Counted from the first letter of the stretch, positions 15,855-23,769 are shown. The stretch is DNA of 48,563 nt from an uncultured Alcaligenaceae bacterium (GCA_937995985.1 CALKIR010000044.1:1-48563); one strand, 5' to 3'. Numbers and translations: made by a program. The notes: generated from the sequence alone by a model not told the origin.

Positions 15855-15878
15855 TGCCCCCAATATAATCTGGGGGCA
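15855..15878 (-). other. stem-loop in the mdh-prpC intercistronic region
   Basis: TGCCCCC (15855-15861) and GGGGGCA (15872-15878) give a 7-bp GC-rich stem with a 10-nt AT-rich loop, about 15 nt before the prpC ribosome-binding site. There is no T-run. It could set a processing or stability boundary between mdh and prpC messages. Confidence 0.55.
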
Positions 15879-15925
15879 TTCATATGATGGAATAAGTTAT
15901 TTTTTATAGTATTAATTGGCTGTTA

Positions 15926-16915
15926 TTAGCCAAGTAAATCTTTTACCCCTTCGCGCTCTTCGAGAAGCTCATCGAGGGTAGCTTGCATCCGTTGACGAGA
16001 AAAGTCGTCAATCTCTAGACCTTCAACACGGCGATACGTTCCCTTTTCCGTAATCACTGGAACGCCGTAGACAATGCCCTCGGGAATGCCGTACGAGCCG
16101 TCAGAGGGAACCCCCATGGTGACCCACTTGCCATTAGAGCCCAAGAACCAGTCACGCATATGGTCGATGGCAGCATTGGCTGCGGAGGCGGCAGAGGAAA
16201 GCCCGCGAGCTTCAATGATGGCGGCACCGCGTTGCGCAACTGTAGGGATAAAGGTGTTCTCTACCCAATCTTGATCATTGATTTTAGCAGCCAGAGACTC
16301 CCCTTTTGCTTCAGCAAAGCGAATGTCTGGATACATAGTTGGTGAGTGGTTGCCCCATACCACAAGCTTTTCAATATCTGCTACAGGAACATTGGCCTTT
16401 TGTGCCAATTGAGTCAAGGCACGATTATGATCTAGGCGCAGCATTGCAGTAAAGTTTTCTGCAGGTAAGTCCGGAGCAGACTTCATGGCGATATAGGCGT
16501 TGGTATTGGCCGGGTTACCCACAACTAATACCTTCACATCACGGCTGGCAACCTCGTTAAGGGCGCGGCCTTGGGTAGAGAAAATTTCAGCATTAAATTT
16601 CAGTAGATCGCTGCGCTCCATGCCTGGACCACGCGGGCGCGCTCCGACGAGAAGGGCAGCGTCAGCATCCTTAAATACCACATGCGGATCACTAGAGTGC
16701 ACCACATCTTGGAGTAGGGGGAAGGCGCAGTCGTCTAGTTCCATCATTACGCCCTGCAGTGCTTTTTGCGCCTTTTCATGATCTATTTCTAAAAGCTGCA
16801 AAATCACCGGCTGATCTTTACCAAGCATATCGCCTGAGGCAATACGAAACAGTAGCGAGTAGCCGATTTGACCTGCAGCCCCAGTAATAGCAACTCGAAT
16901 TGCGGGTTTAGACAT
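15926..16915 (-). CDS. mdh: malate dehydrogenase
   Basis: A 329-aa NAD-dependent malate dehydrogenase, converting malate to oxaloacetate in the TCA cycle. It has the Rossmann motif ITGAAGQIGYSLLFRIASG at residues 10-28, the mobile-loop arginines in LLVGARPRGPGMERSDLL, VGNPANTNAYIAM, and the catalytic His in VVWGNHSPTMYPD near residue 190. Length and motifs match the cytosolic-type enzymes of Burkholderiales. GGGAGCC lies about 8 nt before the ATG. It heads a minus-strand run toward prpC and acnB and is divergent from gntR. Its leader from the predicted promoter is about 145 nt. Confidence 0.97.
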   Translation of the reverse strand: MSKPAIRVAITGAAGQIGYSLLFRIASGDMLGKDQPVILQLLEIDHEKAQKALQGVMMELDDCAFPLLQDVVHSSDPHVVFKDADAALLVGARPRGPGMERSDLLKFNAEIFSTQGRALNEVASRDVKVLVVGNPANTNAYIAMKSAPDLPAENFTAMLRLDHNRALTQLAQKANVPVADIEKLVVWGNHSPTMYPDIRFAEAKGESLAAKINDQDWVENTFIPTVAQRGAAIIEARGLSSAASAANAAIDHMRDWFLGSNGKWVTMGVPSDGSYGIPEGIVYGVPVITEKGTYRRVEGLEIDDFSRQRMQATLDELLEEREGVKDLLG

Positions 16916-17012
16916 AGGAAGGCTCCCAAATAGTTAGTATTAGAGATTGGAGTCAGCCCCTAATTCACAGTCCACATATTGGTGTGGTGTGATGAGGAGT
17001 GACCCACGCTGC

Positions 17013-17040
17013 ATTTTAACTCTATAAGTCCATTTGGAAA
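17013..17040 (-). promoter_or_regulatory. alternative mdh promoter
   Basis: On the minus strand TTTCCA (17040-17035) is followed after 16 bp by TAAAAT (17018-17013). It is closer to mdh than the promoter at 17069-17097 and lacks the palindrome. It could be a constitutive second promoter. The match is ordinary and the region is AT-rich, so chance is possible. Confidence 0.3.
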
Positions 17041-17068
17041 TATAAAAAAGTAAAAGTGGACATAGTGC

Positions 17069-17097
17069 ACGCTAGATGAAAAAAAATGCAGAGTCAA
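17069..17097 (-). promoter_or_regulatory. predicted mdh promoter
   Basis: On the minus strand, -35 TTGACT (17097-17092) and -10 TAGCGT (17074-17069) are separated by 17 bp. The -35 is good and the -10 poor, as in promoters that need an activator. The palindrome upstream is spaced exactly as at acnB. Confidence 0.5.
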
Positions 17098-17101
17098 ACC
17101 T

Positions 17102-17125
17102 CTTTTGTCTTATATAAGATAAAAG
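17102..17125. promoter_or_regulatory. 24-bp operator-like palindrome between mdh and gntR
   Basis: A palindrome spans 24 bp with a single mismatched pair. Its core GTCTTATATAAGAT (17107-17120) differs by one base from the acnB site, and it is flanked by CTTTT and AAAAG arms. It lies 9 bp upstream of the mdh -35 box and 113 bp before the gntR start, so it may also control gntR itself. Confidence 0.65.
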
Positions 17126-17238
17126 AGTGATAGACTTTAGTATGCCAGCATGCGAGAATAAGCCACAAATTTTAGGCATTGTTAGCAACAATAAATTGCT
17201 ATTCCGCATGTGCATTTCATTCACTGTGGGTTGATTTC

Positions 17239-18012
17239 ATGCCAAATAACCAAACATCAATTCAGTTGTTGAGTAGGCAGACCAAAGGGGGTACAGGCAC
17301 CACTTATAGTCCGTTGTATCAGCAAATTAAAACGTTGCTATTACAACGGCTGGATCAAGGTGAGTGGCGTCCAGGCGAGGCTATCCCCAGTGAGCATGAG
17401 TTAGCTGCTCGCTTTCAAGTCAGTCAGGGAACGGTGCGTAAAGCTATCGATGAGCTGGCTGCTGATAACTTGCTTATTCGTCGTCAAGGTAAAGGGACTT
17501 TTGTGCCGACTCATACCGAGGCCAAAGTTCGCTTTCGTTTCCTTAAGCTCACCCCTAATGATGGTCATCAACCGCTTTCTAGCAGTCAGATTATTGACTG
17601 TACGCGAGAACGCGCCAGTGCTGAGATAGCTCAGTATTTGGGCCTTAAAAGTGGTGCCCCAGTGATTTGTATCCAACGTTTATTATCATTTGATGAACAG
17701 CCAACTATCTTGGATGAGATTTGGTTGCCTAGCCAAGTGTTCAAAGGGGTGAATGCGGAAACGGCGCGTGCTAATAAAATGCCCCTGTACGCTTGGTTTG
17801 AAAGTGAGTTTGGAGTCAGCATGGTGCGTGCTGACGAAGAAATTCGTGCGGTGGCGGCCACACAGGCTGCGATACAGCATCTGGGTGTGCCAGCGGGCAG
17901 CCCATTGTTACAGGTAGATCGTATTTCTTATACCTATGGTGATCGACCGATGGAGTTTCGTCGGGGGCTGTATGTCACCGAGCGATTTCATTATCGTCAT
18001 TCTTTAAGTTGA
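17239..18012 (+). CDS. GntR-family transcriptional regulator with UTRA ligand domain (HutC type)
   Basis: A 257-aa regulator. Residues about 21-85 are the GntR winged helix (PLYQQIKTLLLQRLDQGEWRPGEAIPSE, then ELAARFQVSQGTVRKAIDEL, then LIRRQGKGTFV). Residues about 95-250 form a UTRA effector-binding domain (ILDEIWLPSQVFKG, RADEEIRAV, GSPLLQVDRISYTYGDRPMEFRRGLY). The ligand is unknown; by context it may be a TCA or methylcitrate intermediate or an acyl-CoA. ATG 17239 is preferred because the helix-turn-helix domain starts soon after; the ATG at 17179 adds 20 residues unlike the family. It lies between mdh (divergent) and sdhC. Palindromes at 17102-17125 and 14302-14315 are its likely targets, by inference. 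Confidence 0.92.
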   Translation: MPNNQTSIQLLSRQTKGGTGTTYSPLYQQIKTLLLQRLDQGEWRPGEAIPSEHELAARFQVSQGTVRKAIDELAADNLLIRRQGKGTFVPTHTEAKVRFRFLKLTPNDGHQPLSSSQIIDCTRERASAEIAQYLGLKSGAPVICIQRLLSFDEQPTILDEIWLPSQVFKGVNAETARANKMPLYAWFESEFGVSMVRADEEIRAVAATQAAIQHLGVPAGSPLLQVDRISYTYGDRPMEFRRGLYVTERFHYRHSLS

Positions 18013-18114
18013 TTGTCTGGACTATTTGTCAATGCTTAAGTTTTAAGGGGAAGTGTTTTCATGTAGTGTACTTAATAAACCATTTTTTTTAGCGTAAAAT
18101 ACTGTTTCAATTGC

Positions 18115-18151
18115 ATTGGACGGTGCTAGCTCGGTTGCGTCCAATTTTTTT
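18115..18151 (+). terminator. terminator-like hairpin between gntR and sdhC
   Basis: ATTGGACG (18115-18122) and CGTCCAAT (18138-18145) form a perfect 8-bp stem with a 15-nt loop containing GCTAGC, followed by seven T (18145-18151). It would end gntR transcripts. A promoter-like TTAATA-17-TAAAAT lies just before it (18072-18100), so it may instead sit in the sdh leader and attenuate it. The rest of 18013-18228 has no gene. Confidence 0.7.
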
Positions 18152-18228
18152 CCTGTTAGGGAAAGCCAGAGGCGAGCAAAATAATAACACCTTAGCTTTT
18201 CTTCTAGTAACGTTTTGTCGAGGCCATT

Positions 18229-18642
18229 ATGTCTGAAACCGCTCCAAAGCAGCGTCCTCAGTTTCGTAATGTAAGTGTGGGCCAAATTTTGACTTACAGG
18301 CTCCCACCTGCTGCGAAAGTGTCGATTCTGCACCGAATCAGTGGGGCTTTGCTTTTTTTAGCTTTGCCCGTTGTTCTTCTGCCCGTTCTGTCTTTGAGTT
18401 TGGGTAGCCCGGAAACCTTTGAGTCCGTGAGTCAGGTTGTTTCGCACCCAATCATTAAAATCATTTTTTTGGTTTTAATCTGGGCTTATTTGCACCATTT
18501 CTGTGCAGGGATTCGTTTCCTATTGCTCGATTTAGGCAAGGGCAACGATAAGGCAACCTCACAAAAAACAGCGGTCAGTGTGTTTGTCATTAGTTTATTG
18601 CTGACCTTGGTCTTTGCTCTCAAACTTTTTGGAGTATGGTAA
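18229..18642 (+). CDS. sdhC: succinate dehydrogenase cytochrome b556 subunit
   Basis: A 137-aa membrane subunit of complex II, helping bind heme b and ubiquinone. It reads RPQFRNVSVGQILTYRLPPAAKVSILHRISGALLFLALPV, with the conserved Ser and Arg of the quinone site in SILHRISG, then three membrane segments. YLHHFCAGIRFLLLDLGKG carries the heme-ligand His and the SdhC signature. GAGG lies about 6 nt before the ATG. First gene of sdhCDAB-sdhE-gltA; its stop overlaps the sdhD start. Confidence 0.95.
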   Translation: MSETAPKQRPQFRNVSVGQILTYRLPPAAKVSILHRISGALLFLALPVVLLPVLSLSLGSPETFESVSQVVSHPIIKIIFLVLIWAYLHHFCAGIRFLLLDLGKGNDKATSQKTAVSVFVISLLLTLVFALKLFGVW

Positions 18643-19025
18643 TGAGTGCACCAGAACGTATCGGAGTCAAACGCTTGGTAGTAGGTGCACATTACGGCAC
18701 CATTGATTTTATTGTTCAACGAGTGACCGCAGTCATTATGATTGTCTATACCCTAATACTTTTTTTAGGGTATTTGTTCACATCTGAGATGAATTATGAC
18801 TCTTGGCGTCACCTTTTTGCCTTCAAGTGGGGTGCGTTCCCCATGGGTCAGGTCTTAGCCACTTTGGCGTTTTTATCAGTAGTGTGGCATGCCTGGGTAG
18901 GTGTGCGTGACATCTGGATGGACTACATCACCAATACTGGTTGGCGTCTGTTTTTGCAGTCACTTACTGTGCTGTGGCTCGTTGGTGCAGTCGTCTTCTT
19001 TATTCAAATTGTCTGGAGCCTATAA
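18642..19025 (+). CDS. sdhD: succinate dehydrogenase membrane anchor subunit
   Basis: A 127-aa hydrophobic anchor of complex II. KRLVVGAHYGTIDFIVQRVTAVIMIVYTLIL starts the first of three membrane segments. VVWHAWVGVRDIWMDYI holds the heme-ligand His and the quinone-site Asp/Tyr region. The start is set at 18642, overlapping the sdhC stop in TAATG with GGAG 7 nt upstream; the ATG at 18636 is too close to that site. Confidence 0.94.
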   Translation: MSAPERIGVKRLVVGAHYGTIDFIVQRVTAVIMIVYTLILFLGYLFTSEMNYDSWRHLFAFKWGAFPMGQVLATLAFLSVVWHAWVGVRDIWMDYITNTGWRLFLQSLTVLWLVGAVVFFIQIVWSL

Positions 19026-19027
19026 CC

Positions 19028-20806
19028 GTGGCAGCTATCAAATCTTCTTTACCCCGCCGCCAATTTGATGCGGTGGTTGTTGGCGCCGGAGGCGCCGGAT
19101 TGCGTTGCGCATTGCAACTTTCTGAAGCAGGCCTGAATGTGGCTGTGCTTTCTAAGGTGTTCCCTACACGTTCTCATACCGTAGCCGCTCAGGGTGGGGT
19201 GAGTGCCGCCTTGGGAAATATGAGTGAGGATCATTGGTACTGGCACATGTATGACACCGTCAAGGGGTCAGACTGGCTTGGTGACCAAGACTCTATTGAG
19301 TTTTTGTGCCGAGAGGCACCGCATGCCGTTTATGAGCTAGAGCACTTTGGGATGCCTTTTGACCGAAATGATGACGGGACTATTTATCAGCGTCCTTTCG
19401 GGGGGCACACCTCTCATTTTGGTGAAAAGCCAGTCCAGCGTGCTTGTGCTGTTGCCGACCGTACCGGTCATGCGATGGTACATACTCTGTATGAGCGCAA
19501 CGTTAAACTGCGCACCAAGTTTTTAGTCGAGTGGATGGCTCTTGACCTCTTGCAAAACGAAGAGGGTGAGGTGCTCGGGGTAACCGCCCTAGAAATGGAA
19601 ACAGGGGATATTTATATCCTTGAGGCCAAGCGCACTGTATTAGCCACAGGAGGAGCCGGTCGAATTTTTGCTGCATCTACCAATGCATTTATTAATACTG
19701 GAGATGGATTGGGGATGGCCGCTCGGGCTGGATTGCCTCTACAAGACTTAGAGTTTTGGCAGTTCCACCCCACAGGCGTGTATGGCGCTGGGGTATTGAT
19801 TACTGAGGGGGTACGGGGCGAAGGAGGGATTCTCCTGAACAAGGATGGTGAGCGCTTTATGGAGCGTTATGCGCCGCATCTCAAAGACTTAGCTCCTCGT
19901 GACTTTGTGTCTCGCTCTATGGACCAAGAGATCAAAGAAGGTCGTGGCTGTGGCCCTAATGGGGATTATATTGAGCTAAAACTAGACCATTTAGGGGCGG
20001 AAACTATTATGCGTCGTCTGCCCGCTATTCGTGAAATTGCCATGACTTTTGCGAATGTAGACCCCATCAAAGACCCCATTCCTGTTGTCCCCACTTTGCA
20101 CTATCAAATGGGAGGCATCCCAACGAATTATCATGGGCAAGTGTTGACAATGAAAGATGGTCAGCCCACAGTGGTGCCTCGTTTGTATGCGGTAGGTGAG
20201 TGTGCGGCTACCTCTGTTCATGGTGCAAACCGCTTGGGTACGAACTCTTTACTTGACCTGATTGTCTTTGGTCGCGCAGCAGGTAACCATATTGTTCAGA
20301 GCCGTCCGCAGGATGAGCACAGCCATCCCGATCTGCCTGAGTGGACTGTTGAGCAGTCTATGGATCGTGTCATGGCCATTGAGAATCGTACTTCTGGAGA
20401 GCATGCGCCAGAGATTGCCGATAAAATTCGCCATACCATGCAAGATCACTGTGGCGTATTCCGTACTCTTGAGATTTTGGGCAAGGGAGTGGATGCCATT
20501 GATGAGTTGGCTGAGGCAACCCAGCATATTTACTACAAGGATAAATCTAAGGTCTTTAATACCGCTCGGGTAGAGGCTTTAGAGGTTGCTAATATGATTG
20601 AGGTCGCTCGCGCAACCGTACATTCTGCTTTTAATCGTCATGAAAGCCGTGGTGCTCACTCACTCGAGGATTATCCCACGCGCGATGATGAAAACTGGTT
20701 AAAGCATACATTGTGGTTCTCAGAGGGTAACCGCTTAGAGTATAAGCCAGTACAAATGAAGCCGTTGACGGCAGAAAGTATTGCGCCAAGAGCTCGCGAG
20801 TTCTAA
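19028..20806 (+). CDS. sdhA: succinate dehydrogenase flavoprotein subunit
   Basis: The 592-aa catalytic subunit, oxidising succinate to fumarate with covalently bound FAD. The FAD motif is VVVGAGGAGLRCALQLSEAGL near residues 16-36. SKVFPTRSHTVAAQGG contains the FAD-linking His (SHT). FHPTGVYGAGVLITEGVRGEGG carries substrate-binding residues, and GANRLGTNSLLDLIVFGRAAG closes the capping/FAD region. The start is GTG 19028, just after the sdhD stop, with GGAG (19016-19019) upstream. The reading frame stays open back to 18941 inside sdhD, but that extension is unlike the family. SdhE, encoded downstream, helps attach its FAD. Confidence 0.96.
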   Translation: MAAIKSSLPRRQFDAVVVGAGGAGLRCALQLSEAGLNVAVLSKVFPTRSHTVAAQGGVSAALGNMSEDHWYWHMYDTVKGSDWLGDQDSIEFLCREAPHAVYELEHFGMPFDRNDDGTIYQRPFGGHTSHFGEKPVQRACAVADRTGHAMVHTLYERNVKLRTKFLVEWMALDLLQNEEGEVLGVTALEMETGDIYILEAKRTVLATGGAGRIFAASTNAFINTGDGLGMAARAGLPLQDLEFWQFHPTGVYGAGVLITEGVRGEGGILLNKDGERFMERYAPHLKDLAPRDFVSRSMDQEIKEGRGCGPNGDYIELKLDHLGAETIMRRLPAIREIAMTFANVDPIKDPIPVVPTLHYQMGGIPTNYHGQVLTMKDGQPTVVPRLYAVGECAATSVHGANRLGTNSLLDLIVFGRAAGNHIVQSRPQDEHSHPDLPEWTVEQSMDRVMAIENRTSGEHAPEIADKIRHTMQDHCGVFRTLEILGKGVDAIDELAEATQHIYYKDKSKVFNTARVEALEVANMIEVARATVHSAFNRHESRGAHSLEDYPTRDDENWLKHTLWFSEGNRLEYKPVQMKPLTAESIAPRAREF

Positions 20807-20819
20807 ACAGGGGATACAG

Positions 20820-21536
20820 ATGAGTGTAAATCGCAAGTTAAATTTTGAAATCTATCGCTACGACCCCGATAAGGACGAGCGTCCCTACATGCAAAAAGTG
20901 CAAATTGAATTGCGCGAGCATGATCGGATGCTATTGGATGTGCTCGTGCGACTCAAAAACGAGATCGATGATAGTATTGCTTTTCGACGCTCGTGTCGCG
21001 AGGGTATTTGTGGGTCTGACGCTATTAACATCAACGGTCGCAATGGCTTGGCATGCATTACTAACTTAAACACCTTGCCAGATACTATTGTATTGCGTCC
21101 TATTCCTGGCTTGCCTGTGGTGCGTGATTTGATTGTGGATATGACCCACTTCTTTGATCAGTTCCACTCGGTCATGCCTTATTTAATTAACTCCACTCCT
21201 CCCCCAGAGCGTGAGCGCTTGCAGTCGCCTGCACAACGCGAAGAGCTGAATGGGCTGTATGAGTGTATTTTATGCGCATGTTGTTCCACTTCCTGTCCGT
21301 CTTTCTGGTGGAACCCTGATAAGTTTGTCGGTCCTGCCGGTTTGCTACAGGCTTATCGCTTTATTGCGGACTCACGTGATGATGCGACAGCTCAGCGTTT
21401 GGACAATTTAGAGGATCCTTATCGCTTGTTCCGTTGCCATACTATTATGAACTGTACCGAGGTCTGCCCCAAGGGGTTAAATCCTTCGCGTGCTATTGGC
21501 AAGATCAAGGAAATGCTTGTTCGTCGTACAGTTTAA
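20820..21536 (+). CDS. sdhB: succinate dehydrogenase iron-sulfur subunit
   Basis: A 238-aa electron-transfer subunit with three iron-sulfur clusters. The [2Fe-2S] ligands are in SCREGICGSDA and NGLAC. The [4Fe-4S] ligands are in CILCACCSTSCPS, and the [3Fe-4S] cluster uses CHTIMNCTEVCPKGLNP plus a Cys of the preceding motif. ATG 20820 begins MSVNRKLNFEIYRYDPD, as in the family; a longer frame from 20781 overlaps sdhA and is not supported. AGGGG lies just after the sdhA stop. Confidence 0.96.
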   Translation: MSVNRKLNFEIYRYDPDKDERPYMQKVQIELREHDRMLLDVLVRLKNEIDDSIAFRRSCREGICGSDAININGRNGLACITNLNTLPDTIVLRPIPGLPVVRDLIVDMTHFFDQFHSVMPYLINSTPPPERERLQSPAQREELNGLYECILCACCSTSCPSFWWNPDKFVGPAGLLQAYRFIADSRDDATAQRLDNLEDPYRLFRCHTIMNCTEVCPKGLNPSRAIGKIKEMLVRRTV

Positions 21537-21548
21537 TATAGGCCACCT

Positions 21549-21809
21549 ATGGCAGAGTTAACTACCTTACAACGCGCGCGCCTTCGTTGGCGCGCGCGTC
21601 GCGGAATGCTCGAGAATGATTTAATTCTGACGCGATTTTTAGACCGTTACGAGCATGAGCTCACTGATGCGGATGTCGTTGCATTAAATAAGCTGTTTGA
21701 GATGGACGACACCGATTTGCTCAAGGTTCTTCTCGGCACTCAGGAACTCGAGGAGCCCTATAATTCACCGGATATTCAACGCCTAGTGGCGCTCATACGC
21801 GCGCTTTGA
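21549..21809 (+). CDS. sdhE: FAD assembly factor SdhE
   Basis: An 86-aa helical protein that promotes covalent flavinylation of SdhA. The family motif RGMLENDLILTRF (residues about 19-31) is intact, including the RGxxE group needed for activity, followed by YEHELTDADVVALNKLFEMDDTDLLKVLLG. It lies 12 nt after sdhB and 16 nt before gltA, so it belongs to the operon. Confidence 0.94.
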   Translation: MAELTTLQRARLRWRARRGMLENDLILTRFLDRYEHELTDADVVALNKLFEMDDTDLLKVLLGTQELEEPYNSPDIQRLVALIRAL

Positions 21810-21825
21810 ACGAAAAGGATGTTTT

Positions 21826-23121
21826 ATGCAACGTTCAGATACAAAAGCCACCCTATCTTTTAGTGATGGCCGACCAGCAGTAGAATTGCCTGTTTATAAA
21901 GGCACAGTAGGACCCGATGTGGTTGACATTCGCTCCTTATATGGCGAGACGGGTACCTTTACTTATGACCCAGGGTTTATGGCAACAGCCTCAACCAAGT
22001 CCTCCATCACCTATATTGATGGTGACAAAGGGCAATTGCTGTACCGTGGCTACCCTATTGAGCAGTTAGCTGAAAACTGTGACTTTCTTGAAGTATGTCA
22101 CTTGCTGCTTTTTGGCGAGTTGCCTGATGAAAAGAGCAAGGAGGAGTTTGAACGTTTGGTCACTCAGCACACCATGGTTAAGGAGCATATGTACACCTTT
22201 GTGCGTGGCTTTCACCATGATGCGCATCCGATGGCTATTCTCACCGGGATGGTGGGGGCGATGTCGGCCTTTTATCATGACCAGCTAGACATCAACAATC
22301 CTGAGGACCGACGTTTGTCTGCCATCCGTTTGATTGCTAAGTTGCCTACCATTGTAGCAATGGCATATAAATACGGTATTGGTCAGCCATTTATGTATCC
22401 TCAAAATAATCTGTCCTATACGGGTAATTTCTTGTATATGATGTTTGGTACCCCGTGTGAGGATTATCAGGTCAATGAGGTGGTAGAGCGCGCCTTAGAT
22501 CGTATCTTTATTCTGCATGCCGATCATGAGCAAAATGCCTCTACTTCGACAGTGCGCCTGTGTGGATCTTCAGGCACCAACCCTTATGCGGCCATAGCAG
22601 CAGGAATAGCTTGTTTGTGGGGGCCTGCGCACGGTGGTGCCAATGAGGCTTGCCTAAATATGCTAGAAGAGTTGCATGCTCAGGGCGGGGTTGCTAAGGT
22701 AGGCGAGTTTATGGAGCGGGTCAAAGATCGTACCTCTGGGGTGCGTTTGATGGGCTTTGGCCACCGTGTCTATAAAAACTATGACCCCCGTGCCAAGTTA
22801 ATGCAGGAGACCTGCAAAGAGGTGCTAGAGGCTTTAGGTCTAGAGGATGATCCGCTCTTTGCTTTGGCCATGGAGCTTGAGCGCATTGCTTTAGAGGATG
22901 AGTATTTTGTTGAGCGTCGTTTGTATCCCAACGTAGACTTTTACTCTGGCATTGTGCAGCGTGCTATTGGTATTCCCACCGATATGTTTACCGCTATTTT
23001 TGCATTAGCACGTACAGCCGGATGGATTGCTCAGTGGGATGAAATGATTACCGATGAGGATTTCCGTATTGGACGTCCCCGTCAGTTGTATGTCGGTCCC
23101 AGTGAGCGTCACATTAAATAA
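21826..23121 (+). CDS. gltA: citrate synthase (type II)
   Basis: A 431-aa hexameric-type citrate synthase, condensing acetyl-CoA and oxaloacetate. It has an N-terminal small domain (LSFSDGRPAVELPVYKGTVGPDVVDIRSLY), YIDGDKGQLLYRGYPIEQLAE, the catalytic His in LHADHEQNASTSTVRL and in MGFGHRVYKNYDPRAK, and the catalytic Asp in NVDFYSGI. AAGGA lies about 8 nt before the ATG. Last gene of the sdh operon, closed by a strong terminator. Distinct from the 384-aa PrpC at 14679. Confidence 0.97.
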   Translation: MQRSDTKATLSFSDGRPAVELPVYKGTVGPDVVDIRSLYGETGTFTYDPGFMATASTKSSITYIDGDKGQLLYRGYPIEQLAENCDFLEVCHLLLFGELPDEKSKEEFERLVTQHTMVKEHMYTFVRGFHHDAHPMAILTGMVGAMSAFYHDQLDINNPEDRRLSAIRLIAKLPTIVAMAYKYGIGQPFMYPQNNLSYTGNFLYMMFGTPCEDYQVNEVVERALDRIFILHADHEQNASTSTVRLCGSSGTNPYAAIAAGIACLWGPAHGGANEACLNMLEELHAQGGVAKVGEFMERVKDRTSGVRLMGFGHRVYKNYDPRAKLMQETCKEVLEALGLEDDPLFALAMELERIALEDEYFVERRLYPNVDFYSGIVQRAIGIPTDMFTAIFALARTAGWIAQWDEMITDEDFRIGRPRQLYVGPSERHIK

Positions 23122-23161
23122 CATTCCTTCCATGAGTCTTTAAGAGACTAGGTACTATACA

Positions 23162-23188
23162 AACGGCTTCTATCAGAAGCCGTTTTTT
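23162..23188 (+). terminator. intrinsic terminator after gltA
   Basis: AACGGCTTC (23162-23170) and GAAGCCGTT (23176-23184) form a perfect 9-bp stem with a 5-nt loop, ending in a T-run to 23188. It is only 14 nt before the gloA ATG, so gloA is probably expressed by read-through or from a promoter overlapping this region. Confidence 0.9.
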
Positions 23189-23202
23189 ATCAGGAGCTAA
23201 CA

Positions 23203-23598
23203 ATGGCAAAGTTGATCCATACCATGGTTCGTGTTACTAAGCTAGATGAGGCTTTGGCATTTTATAAAAATGCATTTGGCTTTGAAGAAAAGCATCGTTT
23301 AGATTTTCCTACTTTTACCCTTGTGTACTTAGGGAATGAAGATAGTGAGGCTGAATTAGAGCTAACTTATAACAAAGGTCGTACCGAGCCCTATGAGCAT
23401 GGTACGGCTTATGGTCATATTGCTTTTTCAGTCGATGATCTAGAGGCCGCGCATCAGCGTTTAACCCAAGCAGGCTACGAGCCAGCAGAAATCAAACAGC
23501 TTGATTTGGATGGGGTAAAGCAGGCGCGTTATTTCTTTGTGCGCGATCCAGAAGGCTACCAAGTAGAAGTTCTAGAGCGGGGCGGTCATTACAAATAA
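23203..23598 (+). CDS. gloA: lactoylglutathione lyase (glyoxalase I)
   Basis: A 131-aa vicinal-oxygen-chelate enzyme that turns the methylglyoxal-glutathione hemithioacetal into S-lactoylglutathione. The four metal ligands can be read: His6 in KLIHTMVRV, Glu in ELELTYN, His in YGHIAFSV and Glu in YQVEVLE. The length and absence of the eukaryotic insertion fit the nickel-type bacterial enzyme. CAGGAG lies 8 nt before the ATG. It is flanked by terminators on both sides and so probably forms a single-gene unit. Confidence 0.95.
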   Translation: MAKLIHTMVRVTKLDEALAFYKNAFGFEEKHRLDFPTFTLVYLGNEDSEAELELTYNKGRTEPYEHGTAYGHIAFSVDDLEAAHQRLTQAGYEPAEIKQLDLDGVKQARYFFVRDPEGYQVEVLERGGHYK

Positions 23599-23652
23599 TA
23601 AAATAACAGGCCTTAATTTAAAACACTAAATAGTTTTTTGAAATAATCTGTT

Positions 23653-23681
23653 AAGACCTCCTATTCAGGAGGTCTTTTTTT
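23653..23681 (+). terminator. intrinsic terminator after gloA
   Basis: AAGACCTCC (23653-23661) and GGAGGTCTT (23668-23676) form a perfect 9-bp stem with a 6-nt loop followed by a T-run to 23681. Confidence 0.92.
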
Positions 23682-23752
23682 GTGCTCATTGTACCCAATA
23701 CAGGGTTAGTGCGAATAAGAAAAAGTAATCACAATAGGTATAGTACAGGATT

Positions 23753-23769
23753 AGGTAAGGTTATTACCT
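23753..23769. promoter_or_regulatory. inverted repeat upstream of lldP
   Basis: AGGTAA (23753-23758) and TTACCT (23764-23769) are separated by 5 bp, 51 bp before lldP, and lie just before a TATATA (23772-23777) that could be a -10 box. A regulator site for lactate control is possible. A -35 box at good spacing is not clear. Confidence 0.35.

Noticed and set aside
18941..19027. Extended sdhA start inside sdhD
   Set aside because: The extension overlaps sdhD in another frame; GTG 19028 gives the conserved N-terminus and has a ribosome-binding site.
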